Counted from the first letter of the stretch, positions 10,070 to 21,407 are shown. The stretch: DNA of 40,731 bases from Prochlorococcus sp. AH-716-J09 (GCA_028408915.1 JAOOLS010000004.1:1-40731); one strand, 5' to 3'. A program made the numbers and translations. Notes: a model not told the origin generated them from the sequence alone.

Positions 10070-10402
10070 CTATTTGGGCATAATTGTTGGGCCATCCAAT
10101 AATTCGTCATTTTCGTCGAGTGAATCAGGACTATCTGGTAAAGGTATCTCAATACTAGTAACCAAATTAATAACATCTCTAAGTCTCATAGAATCAGCAA
10201 ACCATCCCATTGCTTGCTCGGCATCGCCTCTTTTTTCTGCATCATTTGCTTGATCTTCGTGAGCTTCCGCCAAAAGTGCAAGCCAGCACAGGCATCTTGC
10301 TTGAACTATTGAAAGATCTAAATCATTAGGTTGGGATTTAGAAATGCGTTCATGCTCCTGTTGAATTAAGAGCTTTAAACGCATATCATGCAACTTAGCC
10401 AT
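10070..10402 (-). CDS. Conserved hypothetical protein
   Basis: 110 aa, helical; co-directional with 9583..10038. Confidence 0.75.
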   Translation of the reverse strand: MAKLHDMRLKLLIQQEHERISKSQPNDLDLSIVQARCLCWLALLAEAHEDQANDAEKRGDAEQAMGWFADSMRLRDVINLVTSIEIPLPDSPDSLDENDELLDGPTIMPK

Positions 10403-10481
10403 AAAAGATTTACTACTAACTATACGCTAGCTAGAGAGTAGCAAGTTTGCACACATACTACATATAGTTTTTTATTTTTAC

Positions 10482-10554
<73 letters not shown>

Positions 10555-10574
10555 AATAGATGATTTTTGGAGTA

Positions 10575-10591
10575 TTTAGCATTATGCTAAA
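10575..10591. promoter_or_regulatory. Perfect 8+1+8 dyad TTTAGCATTATGCTAAA between divergent tRNA-Arg and rnpB; candidate bidirectional promoter element
   Basis: Inverted repeat read directly; contains TATGCT (+ strand) and CATAAT (- strand) as -10-like hexamers facing each gene. Confidence 0.45.
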
Positions 10592-10592
10592 T

Positions 10593-10971
10593 GAAAGCAG
10601 GAGAGGCAATCGCAAGAAAGTTTTATTTTGTTTCCAAAATAAAACTTTCTTGAGGAAAGTCCGGGCTCCCACATGGTCAGGCTTGCTGGGTAATTCCCAG
10701 TGCGGGCAACCGTGAGGATAGTGCCACAGAAACATACCGCCTAATACTTTATGTATGGCAAGGGTGCAAGGGTGTGGTAAGAGCGCACCAGCAACATTGA
10801 GAAGTGTTGGCTAGGTAAACCCCGGCTGGGAGCAAGGCTTAGTGGATTCATGACCATTTCACAATCTACTTTTAAGCGCCGCTTGAGACTGTGAAGTAAT
10901 TCCAGTCCTAGATAGATGATTGCCCATCTTATTAATTAAGATGAACAGAACCCGGCTTATGACCTGCTTTC
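10593..10971 (+). ncRNA. rnpB: RNase P RNA
   Basis: GAGGAAAGTCCGGGCTCC, GTGCCACAGAAACATACCGCC, GGTAAACCCCGGCTGGGAGCAA, ACAGAACCCGGCTTATGACC conserved blocks; ends GAAAGCAGG / CCTGCTTTC pair as P1. Confidence 0.97.
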
Positions 10972-10996
10972 TAATTGTTGAGATTATTCAAATCAG

Positions 10997-11746
10997 ATGA
11001 CAAATATAATTAATGGAAAAAGGATTAATCAAATAACTACTTTTTTAAAGTCTTTAAATATTAAATCAAAAAGATTTTCTGAAATAATTAGAACTCAAAA
11101 TATTTCAATTATTCAAGATTTTAATCAAGCATTTATCCACTCCTCAGAAGATAAAATATTAAATTATGAAAAACTAGAATTTTTCGGAGATGCAGTCCTC
11201 AGATTAGCGGCTTCTAATTTTATTGAAAAAAAATACCCTCAATTGAGTGTAGGAGAAAGATCAGAACTAAGAGCACAAATTGTAAGTGATGAATGGTTAA
11301 CTAAATTAGGGGAAAAAATTGATATAGAAAAATTAATAATTAAAGGTCCTAAAGCTCTTGGTGATGAAAATTCAAAAAATACCATTATTGGTGAAGCTAC
11401 AGAAGCTTTAATCGGTGCTATTTACAAGTGCTTTAATTCCATTCAAGAAGTAAATCTTTGGTTAGATGATATTTGGGAAGAAGATTCAGAAATATTTTTG
11501 AAAGCTCCATATAAATTCAAATCTAAAACAGTATTGCAAGAGTGGTGTCAAAGTAAAGGTTTTGATTTGCCAGTCTATAAAATAATTGAAGTCTCAAAGC
11601 AAAATGGGGACCCTAAAAGATTTTTTTGCGATATATTTATCGAAGGATTAAAAGAATCATCTGCATTCGGCAAGTCCATTAAACAAGCAGAAACAAATGC
11701 TGCTAGAGTTTTGATAGAAAAATTTATTACTACAGGTAAAATTTAA
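10997..11746 (+). CDS. rnc: Ribonuclease III
   Basis: 249 aa; NYEKLEFFGDAVLRLAAS signature, GEATEALIGAIY, C-terminal dsRBD. Confidence 0.96.
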   Translation: MTNIINGKRINQITTFLKSLNIKSKRFSEIIRTQNISIIQDFNQAFIHSSEDKILNYEKLEFFGDAVLRLAASNFIEKKYPQLSVGERSELRAQIVSDEWLTKLGEKIDIEKLIIKGPKALGDENSKNTIIGEATEALIGAIYKCFNSIQEVNLWLDDIWEEDSEIFLKAPYKFKSKTVLQEWCQSKGFDLPVYKIIEVSKQNGDPKRFFCDIFIEGLKESSAFGKSIKQAETNAARVLIEKFITTGKI

Positions 11747-11748
11747 CT

Positions 11749-11934
11749 TTATACTATTTCTAAATTTGTTAGCTGAAAAGTTATGAGTTTATCCCAATTA
11801 CCTCCTTCAAACAGAACCGCTGCTCTTTTTTTTGTAACTCTTTGGACAAACCCTCTATATCCTCTATAGATAGAATTGGTGTCTTTTACAACAACAAAAG
11901 ATCCAGGGAGTATGGGTTTAGTAGATAATTCCAT
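11749..11934 (-). CDS. ndhS: NAD(P)H dehydrogenase-like complex subunit NdhS
   Basis: 61 aa; [54 protein letters not shown]3-like NdhS pattern ([11 protein letters not shown]). Confidence 0.82.
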   Translation of the reverse strand: MELSTKPILPGSFVVVKDTNSIYRGYRGFVQRVTKKRAAVLFEGGNWDKLITFQLTNLEIV

Positions 11935-11958
11935 AAAACACTTTTTCTAATACAATAT

Positions 11959-12498
11959 ATGATAAATAAAAATGAATGGTTAACTGTTGGATTGATAACA
12001 TCATGTCATGGAATTAATGGACTGGTAAAGGTAAAATCTCTAAGTGATTTTGAAGAAAGATTTTTAAAACCGGGAATTAGATGGTTACAAAAAGAAAATG
12101 AACCTCCTGCAATAATTGAACTTCTATCTGGTTTTAAACAGCCTGGTAAAGAAACCTTCATAGTTAAGTTCCAAGGAATAAATACAAGAAATCATGCAGA
12201 ACAACTGAAAAAATTTAAAATTCTTGTAAAAGCCGATAAACTACCCAAATTACAAAAAGAAGAATTCCACTTTTTAGAACTTTTAAATCTCGAGGTCAAG
12301 ATTTTAGAAAATGATGAATTAAAAAAAATTGGGAAAGTTATCAATTTAGAAAATGAGAAAAATAATTTACTTGTTATAGAACTATTTAAAAATCAAAAAA
12401 AAGTGCTAATACCATTTGTTAAAGAAATAGTCCCATTAGTAGATATAAAAAATAATTATCTAATAATCAAGCCTCCAAATGGACTTTTAGAGCTATAA
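11959..12498 (+). CDS. rimM: Ribosome maturation factor RimM
   Basis: 179 aa; [40 protein letters not shown]. Confidence 0.95.
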   Translation: MINKNEWLTVGLITSCHGINGLVKVKSLSDFEERFLKPGIRWLQKENEPPAIIELLSGFKQPGKETFIVKFQGINTRNHAEQLKKFKILVKADKLPKLQKEEFHFLELLNLEVKILENDELKKIGKVINLENEKNNLLVIELFKNQKKVLIPFVKEIVPLVDIKNNYLIIKPPNGLLEL

Positions 12499-12529
12499 AT
12501 TAAAAAAATAAGAATTTGTAAGAAACTCA

Positions 12530-14425
12530 TTATTCAACAGTTACACTTTTAGCTAAATTTCTTGGTTGATCCACGTCAAGTCCCCTATGAGATGCAATAT
12601 GGTAACTCAATAATTGTAAAGGCAATATATTAATTAGAGGTGAAATCCATTCATTAGAATAAGGAACTTTCATTAAATAATCAAAGATTTCAGTTCCGTT
12701 ACATTCAGGAGCAATCCCAATCAAATAAGAATCTCTTGCTTTTGCTTCTTGAGCATTACTGATAACTTTATCAAACACCTCACCAGGGGAGGCGATAGAA
12801 ATTACAGGTACTTTTTTATCTAACAAAGCTATTGGACCATGTTTCATTTCTCCAGCAGGATATCCAGCTGCATGAATATAACTAATTTCTTTAAGTTTTA
12901 ACGCTCCTTCAAGGGCAATAGGATAATTTATTCCTCTTCCTAAAAAAATAACATCTTTAATATTAAAAAAGTCATGTGCTAGCTTTTCTGAAGATTTATT
13001 ATGTTTCTCTATTAGATCTTCTAGTAATGGCGGAAGATTTTTAAGTTCGTTTATTAATTTACCTATTTCTTCAGGACTTTGATTACCTTTAATTTGAGCA
13101 AATTTTATGGCTAATCCATAAAAAGAAAGCAATTGAGCAAAAAAAGTTTTTGTTGCTGCAACTCCAACTTCTATTCCTGCACAGATATCAATTATATTTG
13201 AGACCTGCCTTCCTATGGAACTCTCTTTTCTATTTGTAATTGCAATAAGATTAGGTTTAAATTTTTCATTTTCAATTGAAGAACGTCTTTTAATTTCCAT
13301 ATCGATAGCCGCAATTGTATCAGCAGTCTCTCCGGATTGACTGACTCCAATAGTTAATGTATTTGGCAATAATGGAGGTGGCGAATATCGAAATTCGCTT
13401 GCAAAAAAAACATTTGTAGGGATACCTGAAAATTGTTCCAATAAAAAGCTGCCCACCATTGCAGCATGTTTACTTGTACCACAAGCAATAATTTCAATTC
13501 TTTCAATTGATTCAAAAAACTCTGTATTAAATGGATAGTTGATTTGATATTGACCATTGTCTAAGTTCTTAATTAAATAATTTTCCAACCAGTTTTTTGC
13601 AGTCTGTGGCTGATCATATATCTCTTTCAACATGTAGTGTTTGAAATTCATCTTATCCATTATTTGCTCTGAGACTTTTAAAGAAACGGGATTCCTATAT
13701 TGTCTCTCGTTGCTTGAGTTATATATTTCAATTCCAAGCGGAGTCAACAAAGCTATTTCTTCATCCTCCATAGGCAAAATAATATTCGTAAAGTTTGCAA
13801 TGGCTGGAGTGTCACTAGCACAAATAAATTCTCCTTCACCCAAACCAATAATCAAGGGCGCTTGTCTTCTTGCAACTACCAAGGAGGTTGGAGCACCAGA
13901 CCATAAAACTGCTAGAGCATAAGATCCCTCTAAATCCGATAATACATTTCTTACAGCTACTAATAATGTTGACCCATTATTCTCAAGGTTAAGTTTACTT
14001 AATGTACTTAACTCTCTTTGAATTAGATGAGGAATTACCTCGGTATCTGTATCAGAATTAAAAATAATGCCCTCTTCCTCTAATTTATTTTTTAAATCTT
14101 GGAAATTTTCAATAATGCCATTTTGAACAACTGCTACATTTCCTGAACTATCTGTATGAGGATGTGCATTTTTAACCTCAGGTTTTCCATGAGTTGCCCA
14201 TCTGGTATGTCCTATACCGACAGTTCCGGGAATATTATGATCATTAAGATTACTTATTAAATTATTTAGTTTCCCTTCTGCTTTTTTACAAGAAATACAA
14301 TTATTTTCGGAATTTATTATTGCAATACCTGCGGAATCATAACCTCTATATTCAAGTTTTTCTAAACCATTAATTAATAATGGTAAAGCTTTTTTATATC
14401 CAGTTACAGCAACTATTCCACACAT
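12530..14425 (-). CDS. glmS: Glutamine--fructose-6-phosphate aminotransferase (isomerizing)
   Basis: 631 aa; MCGIVAVTGY, LEYRGYDSAGIAI, CGTSKHAAMVG, QSGETADT, DVDQPRNLAKSVTVE C-terminus. Confidence 0.97.
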   Translation of the reverse strand: MCGIVAVTGYKKALPLLINGLEKLEYRGYDSAGIAIINSENNCISCKKAEGKLNNLISNLNDHNIPGTVGIGHTRWATHGKPEVKNAHPHTDSSGNVAVVQNGIIENFQDLKNKLEEEGIIFNSDTDTEVIPHLIQRELSTLSKLNLENNGSTLLVAVRNVLSDLEGSYALAVLWSGAPTSLVVARRQAPLIIGLGEGEFICASDTPAIANFTNIILPMEDEEIALLTPLGIEIYNSSNERQYRNPVSLKVSEQIMDKMNFKHYMLKEIYDQPQTAKNWLENYLIKNLDNGQYQINYPFNTEFFESIERIEIIACGTSKHAAMVGSFLLEQFSGIPTNVFFASEFRYSPPPLLPNTLTIGVSQSGETADTIAAIDMEIKRRSSIENEKFKPNLIAITNRKESSIGRQVSNIIDICAGIEVGVAATKTFFAQLLSFYGLAIKFAQIKGNQSPEEIGKLINELKNLPPLLEDLIEKHNKSSEKLAHDFFNIKDVIFLGRGINYPIALEGALKLKEISYIHAAGYPAGEMKHGPIALLDKKVPVISIASPGEVFDKVISNAQEAKARDSYLIGIAPECNGTEIFDYLMKVPYSNEWISPLINILPLQLLSYHIASHRGLDVDQPRNLAKSVTVE

Positions 14426-14504
14426 ACGTTTTTTTTTTCAATTATATTGAAATAAAACGCGTATTTACTAAAACATGGACTCTCTTAGAACTGCACTATA
14501 AAAA

Positions 14505-14792
<288 letters not shown>

Positions 14793-14883
14793 TTACAAAG
14801 AAATTAAAAAAATTAAGATATGCTTCACTCTTGTTAACTCTAGGGCATAAAATCATATAGATAATTAGTAATTTTCATAAACT

Positions 14884-15123
14884 ATGTCACAAGAAATCCT
14901 CAAAAAAGTGTGTTCTATTGTTTCAGAACAATTAAGCGTTGAAGCTGGAGAAGTCAAATCAGATTCAAATTTCCAAAATGATTTAGGTGCTGATTCTCTA
15001 GATACTGTTGAATTAGTAATGGCTCTTGAAGAAGCATTTGATATTGAAATTCCTGATGAAGCAGCTGAAGGAATAGCAACTGTTGGCGATGCAGTAAAAT
15101 TCATCGAAGAAAAAAAAGGTTAG
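14884..15123 (+). CDS. acpP: Acyl carrier protein
   Basis: 79 aa; [30 protein letters not shown] phosphopantetheine site. Confidence 0.98.
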   Translation: MSQEILKKVCSIVSEQLSVEAGEVKSDSNFQNDLGADSLDTVELVMALEEAFDIEIPDEAAEGIATVGDAVKFIEEKKG

Positions 15124-15129
15124 TATAGA

Positions 15130-16374
15130 ATGCCAAATTTCCATCGAGTAGTTATTACTGGTATCGGAGCAGTAACTCCAATTGGTAATAACATTGATGA
15201 ATATTTAGTCGGTCTTCAAACAGGAACTAATGGGGTTTCAGATATTACTCTTTTTGATCCTGAACAACATCCCTGCAAATTTGCTGCAGAAGTAAAAAAT
15301 CTTCAATCTGAAAATTTTATTGAAGCTAAAGAATCCAAAAGATGGGATCGTTTTTCCCAGTTTGGAGTTATTGCTGCAAAGCAAGCCTTTAATGATTCTG
15401 GACTTAAAATTACTGAAGCTAATGCATCAAGAATTGGAGTGATTATTGGTTCTGGTGTTGGAGGCTTACTAACTATGGAAAGTCAAGCTCAAATATTGAG
15501 TCACAAAGGGCCTAAAAGAGTAAGTCCATTTACAGTCCCAATGATGATTCCAAATATGGCCACTGGTTTAGCTGCAATCGCTTTGGGCGCAAAAGGACCA
15601 AGTTCCTCTGTATCCACCGCTTGCGCTGCCGGTTCAAATGCAATTGGTGATTCTTTTAGATTACTCCAACTTGGGAAAGCAGATGCAATGATCTGTGGGG
15701 GAGCAGAAGCAAGTATTACGCCTCTTGGAGTAGCTGGTTTTGCCAGCGCCAAAGCTCTTTCTTCCAGAAATGAAAGCCCTCAAACTGCTAGTAGACCTTT
15801 TGATGCAGAAAGAGATGGATTTGTTATTGGAGAGGGATCTGGAATTCTTGTTTTAGAAACTTTACAAAATGCACAAAAAAGGAATGCGAGAATTTATGCA
15901 GAAATAATTGGTTATGGAACAACATGTGATGCTCATCATATAACTGCTCCATCTCCAGGCGGGATTGGAGGCGCCGAAGCTATCAAATTAGCAATTGAAG
16001 ACGCTTGTCTTAGCATTGAAAAAGTAGATTACATAAATGCTCATGGAACAAGTACATCAGCTAATGATAAAAATGAAACTTCTGCAATTAAATCTATTTT
16101 TAGAGACAGATCTTACCTCATTCCTGTAAGCTCTACTAAGTCGATGACAGGTCATCTCCTAGGAGGCTCAGGAGGTATAGAAGCTGTAGCTTGTATACTT
16201 TCTTTGACACATAATTTTATCCCTCCTACAATTAACTACGTCAATCGAGATCCTGAATGTGATCTTGATTATGTACCAAATAATGCAAGAGAAGCTCAAG
16301 TAGGAGTTGCTCTTTCTAATTCTTTCGGCTTTGGTGGTCACAATGTTTGCCTTGCTTTCAGCAAAATGAATTGA
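15130..16374 (+). CDS. fabF: 3-oxoacyl-[acyl-carrier-protein] synthase II
   Basis: 414 aa; [14 protein letters not shown] active site; [24 protein letters not shown]. Confidence 0.98.
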   Translation: MPNFHRVVITGIGAVTPIGNNIDEYLVGLQTGTNGVSDITLFDPEQHPCKFAAEVKNLQSENFIEAKESKRWDRFSQFGVIAAKQAFNDSGLKITEANASRIGVIIGSGVGGLLTMESQAQILSHKGPKRVSPFTVPMMIPNMATGLAAIALGAKGPSSSVSTACAAGSNAIGDSFRLLQLGKADAMICGGAEASITPLGVAGFASAKALSSRNESPQTASRPFDAERDGFVIGEGSGILVLETLQNAQKRNARIYAEIIGYGTTCDAHHITAPSPGGIGGAEAIKLAIEDACLSIEKVDYINAHGTSTSANDKNETSAIKSIFRDRSYLIPVSSTKSMTGHLLGGSGGIEAVACILSLTHNFIPPTINYVNRDPECDLDYVPNNAREAQVGVALSNSFGFGGHNVCLAFSKMN

Positions 16375-16418
16375 AGACAACCAATTCTGTAATTTCCAAC
16401 TTAACTTATTTAAAAACA

Positions 16419-18425
16419 ATGGTCGCTGCATCTGTTTTATTAGAATCACTTTATGTAAATAGTATAAGAATGCTTGCTGTAGATGCAGTAAATAAATCTA
16501 ATAGTGGTCATCCTGGATTACCAATGGGATGTGCACCTATGGGTTATGCATTATGGCAAAACATACTTAATCACAACCCTAATAACCCAAAATGGTTCAA
16601 TAGAGACCGCTTTGTATTATCAGCTGGTCATGGCTGTATGCTGTTATATTCCTTGCTTCATTTGACAGGATATAAATCAGTTTCCATAGAAGATATTAAA
16701 GAATTTAGGCAATGGGGATCAAAAACTCCTGGACATCCAGAAACATTCGAAACTGAAGGTGTTGAAGTTACAGCTGGGCCTCTTGGAGCAGGAATTTCAA
16801 ATGCAGTTGGTTTAGCAATAGCTGAAACGCACTTAGCAGCTAAATTTAATAAGCCTGATTGCAATATCGTTGATCACTATACTTACGTAATAATGGGTGA
16901 TGGCTGTAATCAAGAAGGTATTGCATCAGAGGCCTGCTCATTAGCTGGTCATCTTAAGCTTGGAAAATTAATTGCACTTTATGACGATAATCAAATTACA
17001 ATTGATGGACGAACAGACGTTTCTTTTACTGAAGATGTCTTAAAAAGATACGAAGCTTATGGATGGCATGTACAACATGTTGAAGATGGGAATCATGATG
17101 TTAAAGGAATTACTGAAGCTATCGAAAAAGCAAAGTTAATTACAGACAAGCCCTCAATTATAAAAATTTCTACAACCATAGGTTATGGTTCTCCAAATAA
17201 ATCAGATACTGCTGGAATTCATGGAGCTGCTGTTGGAGAAGAAGAAGCTGCATTAACTAGAGAGTTTCTAAATTGGGAATATCCTCCATTTGAGATACCC
17301 GATGAAGTATACTCGCATTTTAGAAAATCAATAAACAAAGGTGAAAATTTAGAAAAAGAATGGGATTCTAAATTTGAAGAATATCAAAAAAAATATCCCT
17401 CAGAAGGAGCTGAATTAAAAAGAATGTTAGAGGGTCAATTACCTGAGAATTGGGACTCAGGTCTCCCCTCTTATACGCCTAATGATAAAGGATTAGCCAC
17501 TAGAAAGCATTCACAAATATGTTTGGGTGCTCTAGGTCCTAACCTACCTGAATTAATTGGCGGATCAGCAGATTTAACTCACTCTAATTACACAGATATT
17601 AAAGGAGAAACTGGATCATTCCAGCCACATAGCCCTGAAAAAAGATATTTACATTTTGGTGTACGAGAGCATGCAATGGCAGCTGTACTTAATGGAATTG
17701 CCTATCACAATAGTGGTCTTATACCTTATGGTGGAACCTTCCTTGTTTTCGCCGATTATATGAGGGGCTCAATGAGGCTTTCAGCACTTAGCGAATTAGG
17801 AGTAATCTATGTCTTAACTCATGATTCAATTGGTGTAGGAGAAGATGGCCCAACACATCAACCTATTGAAACTATCCCTTCTCTTCGTGCAATGCCTAAC
17901 ATGTTAGTTTTCAGACCTGGAGATGGCAATGAGACGAGTGGAGCTTATAAGCTTGCTATTCAAAATCGAAAAAGACCTTCTGCCCTTTGTTTAAGTAGAC
18001 AAGGTATGCCAAATCAAGAAAATACTTCGATAGACAAAGTTGCTCTAGGAGGATACGTAGTCTCGGATTGTGAAGGAACACCAGACTTAATATTTATTGG
18101 TACTGGAAGCGAACTGAATCTTTGCATTGAAGCAAGTAAGGAAATTTCAAGCTTAGGTAAAAAAATTAGAGTTGTTTCTATGCCTTGTGTAGAACTTTTT
18201 GAAGAGCAAGAGGAATCTTATAAAGAAAGTGTTTTACCTAGTAGTGTGAAAAAGAGAGTTGTGGTAGAAGCTGCCCATTCATTTGGTTGGCATAAATATA
18301 CAGGTTTTGATGGAATTTGTATTACTATGGATAGGTTTGGTGCATCCGCACCAGGTGGAGAATGTATGAAAAATTTTGGATTTACGGTCGAAAACGTAGT
18401 TAATAAGACGAAGGAAATTCTATAA
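16419..18425 (+). CDS. tkt: Transketolase (ORF opens at 16347; likely start is [19 protein letters not shown] at 16419)
   Basis: [11 protein letters not shown]-like motif ([22 protein letters not shown]), [13 protein letters not shown] ThDP motif, [18 protein letters not shown]. Confidence 0.97.
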   Translation: MVAASVLLESLYVNSIRMLAVDAVNKSNSGHPGLPMGCAPMGYALWQNILNHNPNNPKWFNRDRFVLSAGHGCMLLYSLLHLTGYKSVSIEDIKEFRQWGSKTPGHPETFETEGVEVTAGPLGAGISNAVGLAIAETHLAAKFNKPDCNIVDHYTYVIMGDGCNQEGIASEACSLAGHLKLGKLIALYDDNQITIDGRTDVSFTEDVLKRYEAYGWHVQHVEDGNHDVKGITEAIEKAKLITDKPSIIKISTTIGYGSPNKSDTAGIHGAAVGEEEAALTREFLNWEYPPFEIPDEVYSHFRKSINKGENLEKEWDSKFEEYQKKYPSEGAELKRMLEGQLPENWDSGLPSYTPNDKGLATRKHSQICLGALGPNLPELIGGSADLTHSNYTDIKGETGSFQPHSPEKRYLHFGVREHAMAAVLNGIAYHNSGLIPYGGTFLVFADYMRGSMRLSALSELGVIYVLTHDSIGVGEDGPTHQPIETIPSLRAMPNMLVFRPGDGNETSGAYKLAIQNRKRPSALCLSRQGMPNQENTSIDKVALGGYVVSDCEGTPDLIFIGTGSELNLCIEASKEISSLGKKIRVVSMPCVELFEEQEESYKESVLPSSVKKRVVVEAAHSFGWHKYTGFDGICITMDRFGASAPGGECMKNFGFTVENVVNKTKEIL

Positions 18426-18439
18426 ATATTAATTGATAA

Positions 18440-19810
18440 CTACACTGAAGTATTACATTCTTCAAGTTTATCTTTTAAATGATCAAGAGATTCATCAGAA
18501 ATCTTTGAATTCATTGGACAATGTTTAGGGCCACACATTGAACAAAACTCTGCCTTTTTAAAGATTTCCTCAGGCAGTGTTTCGTCATGGTACTGCTTTG
18601 CCCTTTCCGGATCTAATGAAAGTTCGAATTGTTTGTTCCAATCAAAGTTATACCTTGCATGACTAAGTTCATCATCTCGATCACGAGCTCCAGCTCTATG
18701 TCTTGCTATATCAGCAGCGTGAGCAGCTATTTTATAAGCAATTAATCCTTCTCTTACATCTTCTGCATTTGGTAGTCCTAGATGTTCTTTTGGCGTTACA
18801 TAACATAACATAGAAGTTCCATACCATCCTGCCATCGCCGCCCCAATAGCACTTGATATATGGTCATAACCAGGGGATATATCTGTCACCAATGGACCAA
18901 GCACATAAAATGGGGCTTCAGAACATTCTTCCATTTGCTTTCTCACATTAAACTCAATTTGATCCATCGGTACATGACCTGGACCCTCAACCATTACTTG
19001 AACATTATGTTCCCATGCTCTTCGAGTCAGCTCGCCTAAAGTCTTCAATTCAGCTAGCTGAGCATCATCCGAAGCATCATGCAAACATCCAGGCCTTAAT
19101 GAGTCTCCTAGAGAAAAAGTACAATCATATTTCTTAAAAATCTCACATATGTCATCAAACCTTGTATAAAGGGGGTTTTGCTTAAAATGATGTAACATCC
19201 ATTGGGCTAAAATACCTCCCCCTCTGCTGACAATTCCAGTAATTCTTCCTTTGACTTTCGGCAAATGCTCTATTAATAGCCCAGCATGAATAGTTTGATA
19301 ATCTACGCCTTGCTGACAATGTTTTTCAATAATATGAAGAAAATCATCTTCAGTTAGTCTATCTATTGAACCATGTACACTTTCTAATGCTTGATACACA
19401 GGAACTGTTCCAATGGGAACAGGAGACTCATGAATAATTGCTTGACGAACTTCATCTAAATTTACTCCTCCTGTAGAAAGATCCATGACCGTATCAGCCC
19501 CATATTTAACTGCCAGTTTTAGCTTCTCTACTTCTTCATTGATATCACTTGCATTAGGGGAAGCACCAATGTTGGCATTAACTTTGCATCTGGAAGCAAT
19601 GCCTATGGACATTGGCTCAAGATTCAAATGATTAATATTAGCTGGAATAATTAATCTTCCTCTTGCTACTTCTTCCATTATTAGAGAAGAAGGAAGATTC
19701 TCTTTTTTAGCAACAAAATCCATTTCTTCAGTGATATATCCGTTTCTCGCAAAGTTCATTTGAGTTACATTTTCTTTCCCAAGGCGAGGCTTAATCCACG
19801 AACTTCTCAT
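18440..19810 (-). CDS. thiC: Phosphomethylpyrimidine synthase
   Basis: 456 aa; [47 protein letters not shown] radical SAM cluster motif. Confidence 0.98.
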   Translation of the reverse strand: MRSSWIKPRLGKENVTQMNFARNGYITEEMDFVAKKENLPSSLIMEEVARGRLIIPANINHLNLEPMSIGIASRCKVNANIGASPNASDINEEVEKLKLAVKYGADTVMDLSTGGVNLDEVRQAIIHESPVPIGTVPVYQALESVHGSIDRLTEDDFLHIIEKHCQQGVDYQTIHAGLLIEHLPKVKGRITGIVSRGGGILAQWMLHHFKQNPLYTRFDDICEIFKKYDCTFSLGDSLRPGCLHDASDDAQLAELKTLGELTRRAWEHNVQVMVEGPGHVPMDQIEFNVRKQMEECSEAPFYVLGPLVTDISPGYDHISSAIGAAMAGWYGTSMLCYVTPKEHLGLPNAEDVREGLIAYKIAAHAADIARHRAGARDRDDELSHARYNFDWNKQFELSLDPERAKQYHDETLPEEIFKKAEFCSMCGPKHCPMNSKISDESLDHLKDKLEECNTSV

Positions 19811-19856
19811 AATTTACAAATTTTTTAAAAGTGTTATTACTAAAGTTTGATCAAGT

Positions 19857-19940
19857 CTTCACTTCCCTGATCAAGATTAATGATTCAGGTTCAAAGGGTA
19901 TGATCTCAGCTAAGTTAAAATTCTTAGCACCCCTAGTATT
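19857..19940 (-). promoter_or_regulatory. TPP (thiamin pyrophosphate) riboswitch in the thiC 5' leader
   Basis: Reverse strand ACTAGGGGTGCTAAGAATTTTAACTTAGCTGAGATCATACCCTTTGAACCTGAATCATTAATCTTGATCAGGGAAGTG: THI-element blocks GGGGTGC, GCTGAGAT, ACCCTTTGAACCTGA, GGGAAGT, with GCTAAG/CTTAGC and CCTGA/TCAGG stems. Confidence 0.95.
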
Positions 19941-20007
19941 TATATTATTAATAGCTCTTTTCTAAAAAATAGTCATCTCATGTTGCGTAAAAATAAATAA
20001 AATGATT

Positions 20008-20223
20008 TTATTTAGCTTTTTGATAAGACTTTATCTTTTTTAAAATATTTTTCCTATCCAATTCTCTGCTTATACCCCTCTCCAAAATAATTACAATCCC
20101 CATTAAGCCAATAGGTAAATAAAAAATTTTTTTAGACTTGTCCCTAAATATAAATCCGCTAGCAGATATGAGGATCATGAAAGGAGCCACAAAAGATAAA
20201 ATAAATCTTTTATTGATATTCAT
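20008..20223 (-). CDS. Small membrane protein of unknown function (possibly DUF3188-like)
   Basis: 71 aa with two hydrophobic segments; start overlaps the upstream M20 stop by 4 nt. Confidence 0.65.
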   Translation of the reverse strand: MNINKRFILSFVAPFMILISASGFIFRDKSKKIFYLPIGLMGIVIILERGISRELDRKNILKKIKSYQKAK

Positions 20224-21404
20224 TTTCCAATTTTATTAATTTTTTCATTGTTTAATTTTACTATGGACTCTGTTATCACTTTAATTCCAACAGCAATAGC
20301 TCTTTCATCTGGATCAAATTTAGAACTATGAAGCGGAGCACATCCATTTGAACTCGAAACGCCAAGCCTAAACATGGCCCCTGGAATATCTTTTAAAAAT
20401 TCAGCGAAATCCTCAGCTCCTAATGATGGTTTTTGTAATTCTATAACATTTTCTTGACCTAAAACCTTAATTCCAGAATCTCTAAGGACTCTATTAATTT
20501 CAGAATTATTATTAACTGCCGGAGTTATTTCTCTAAATATTACTTTTGCTTCAGCTCCGCAACTATTAGCTAATGAATTGATATTTTCATTGAGCCAATT
20601 ACCAATATTCTTAAATAGTTTACGATTAGTGCATCTAACTGTACCAATTAAATTAACCTTTTCTGCAAGAACATTGAATGCATTGCCACCATTGATTTTT
20701 CCAAAAGTTATTACTAAAGGATCTAGGGGATCTAACTTCCGTGTTATTGATTCTTGAATTCCCGAGATCACTTTAGAGGCAGCCCAAATAGCATCAACTC
20801 CTTCATAAGGTCGAGCACCATGCCCTGATTTTCCTTTAATCTCTACCTTTAATTCTCCCGCAGCTGCAGTTAAACTTCCCTCTTTAATGCCAATAGTCCC
20901 TACTGATAAATCTGGGTAAACATGGACTCCTAAAATATGATTTAAACCATTAATTGCACCATCCTTAATCATCCATCTAGCTCCACTCGCAATTTCTTCA
21001 GCGGGCTGAAAAATTATCCGAGTCCCAAAATTTAGTTTTAAATCCTTAATAATTTTTGCCACCCCCAGCCCAATCGATATATGCAAATCGTGACCACAAG
21101 CATGCATAACACCATCTACTTTTGAAGAAAAACTTAATTTGGTTTCCTCAAAGATTGGCAAAGCATCCATATCTACTCTTAAACCAATAATGCCCTTATC
21201 TAAGGGTCCAAAATCAGCTATAACTCCTGTCCTGCCAATAGATTCTCTAACATTCCAACCAATATTTTTTAAAAAACCACTTATCAAAATCGCCGTTTGA
21301 TTTTCAAGTCCACTTAATTCCGGATGTGCATGGATATGTCTTCTTAAGTTAATTAATTCATCATTAAACGAATCAATTTTTTTATAAAAATGATCTTTAT
21401 TCAT
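20220..21404 (-). CDS. M20 family amidohydrolase / metallopeptidase
   Basis: 394 aa; RRHIHAHPELSG, VMHACGHDLHISIGLG, QPAEEIASGARWMI, KGKSGHGARPYEGVDAI motifs. Confidence 0.93.
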   Translation of the reverse strand: MNKDHFYKKIDSFNDELINLRRHIHAHPELSGLENQTAILISGFLKNIGWNVRESIGRTGVIADFGPLDKGIIGLRVDMDALPIFEETKLSFSSKVDGVMHACGHDLHISIGLGVAKIIKDLKLNFGTRIIFQPAEEIASGARWMIKDGAINGLNHILGVHVYPDLSVGTIGIKEGSLTAAAGELKVEIKGKSGHGARPYEGVDAIWAASKVISGIQESITRKLDPLDPLVITFGKINGGNAFNVLAEKVNLIGTVRCTNRKLFKNIGNWLNENINSLANSCGAEAKVIFREITPAVNNNSEINRVLRDSGIKVLGQENVIELQKPSLGAEDFAEFLKDIPGAMFRLGVSSSNGCAPLHSSKFDPDERAIAVGIKVITESIVKLNNEKINKIGK

Positions 21405-21407
21405 TAC

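Noticed and set aside
14426-14504. glmS ribozyme
   Set aside because: Only 79 bp lies between glmS and psaC and none of the ribozyme core was recognisable.
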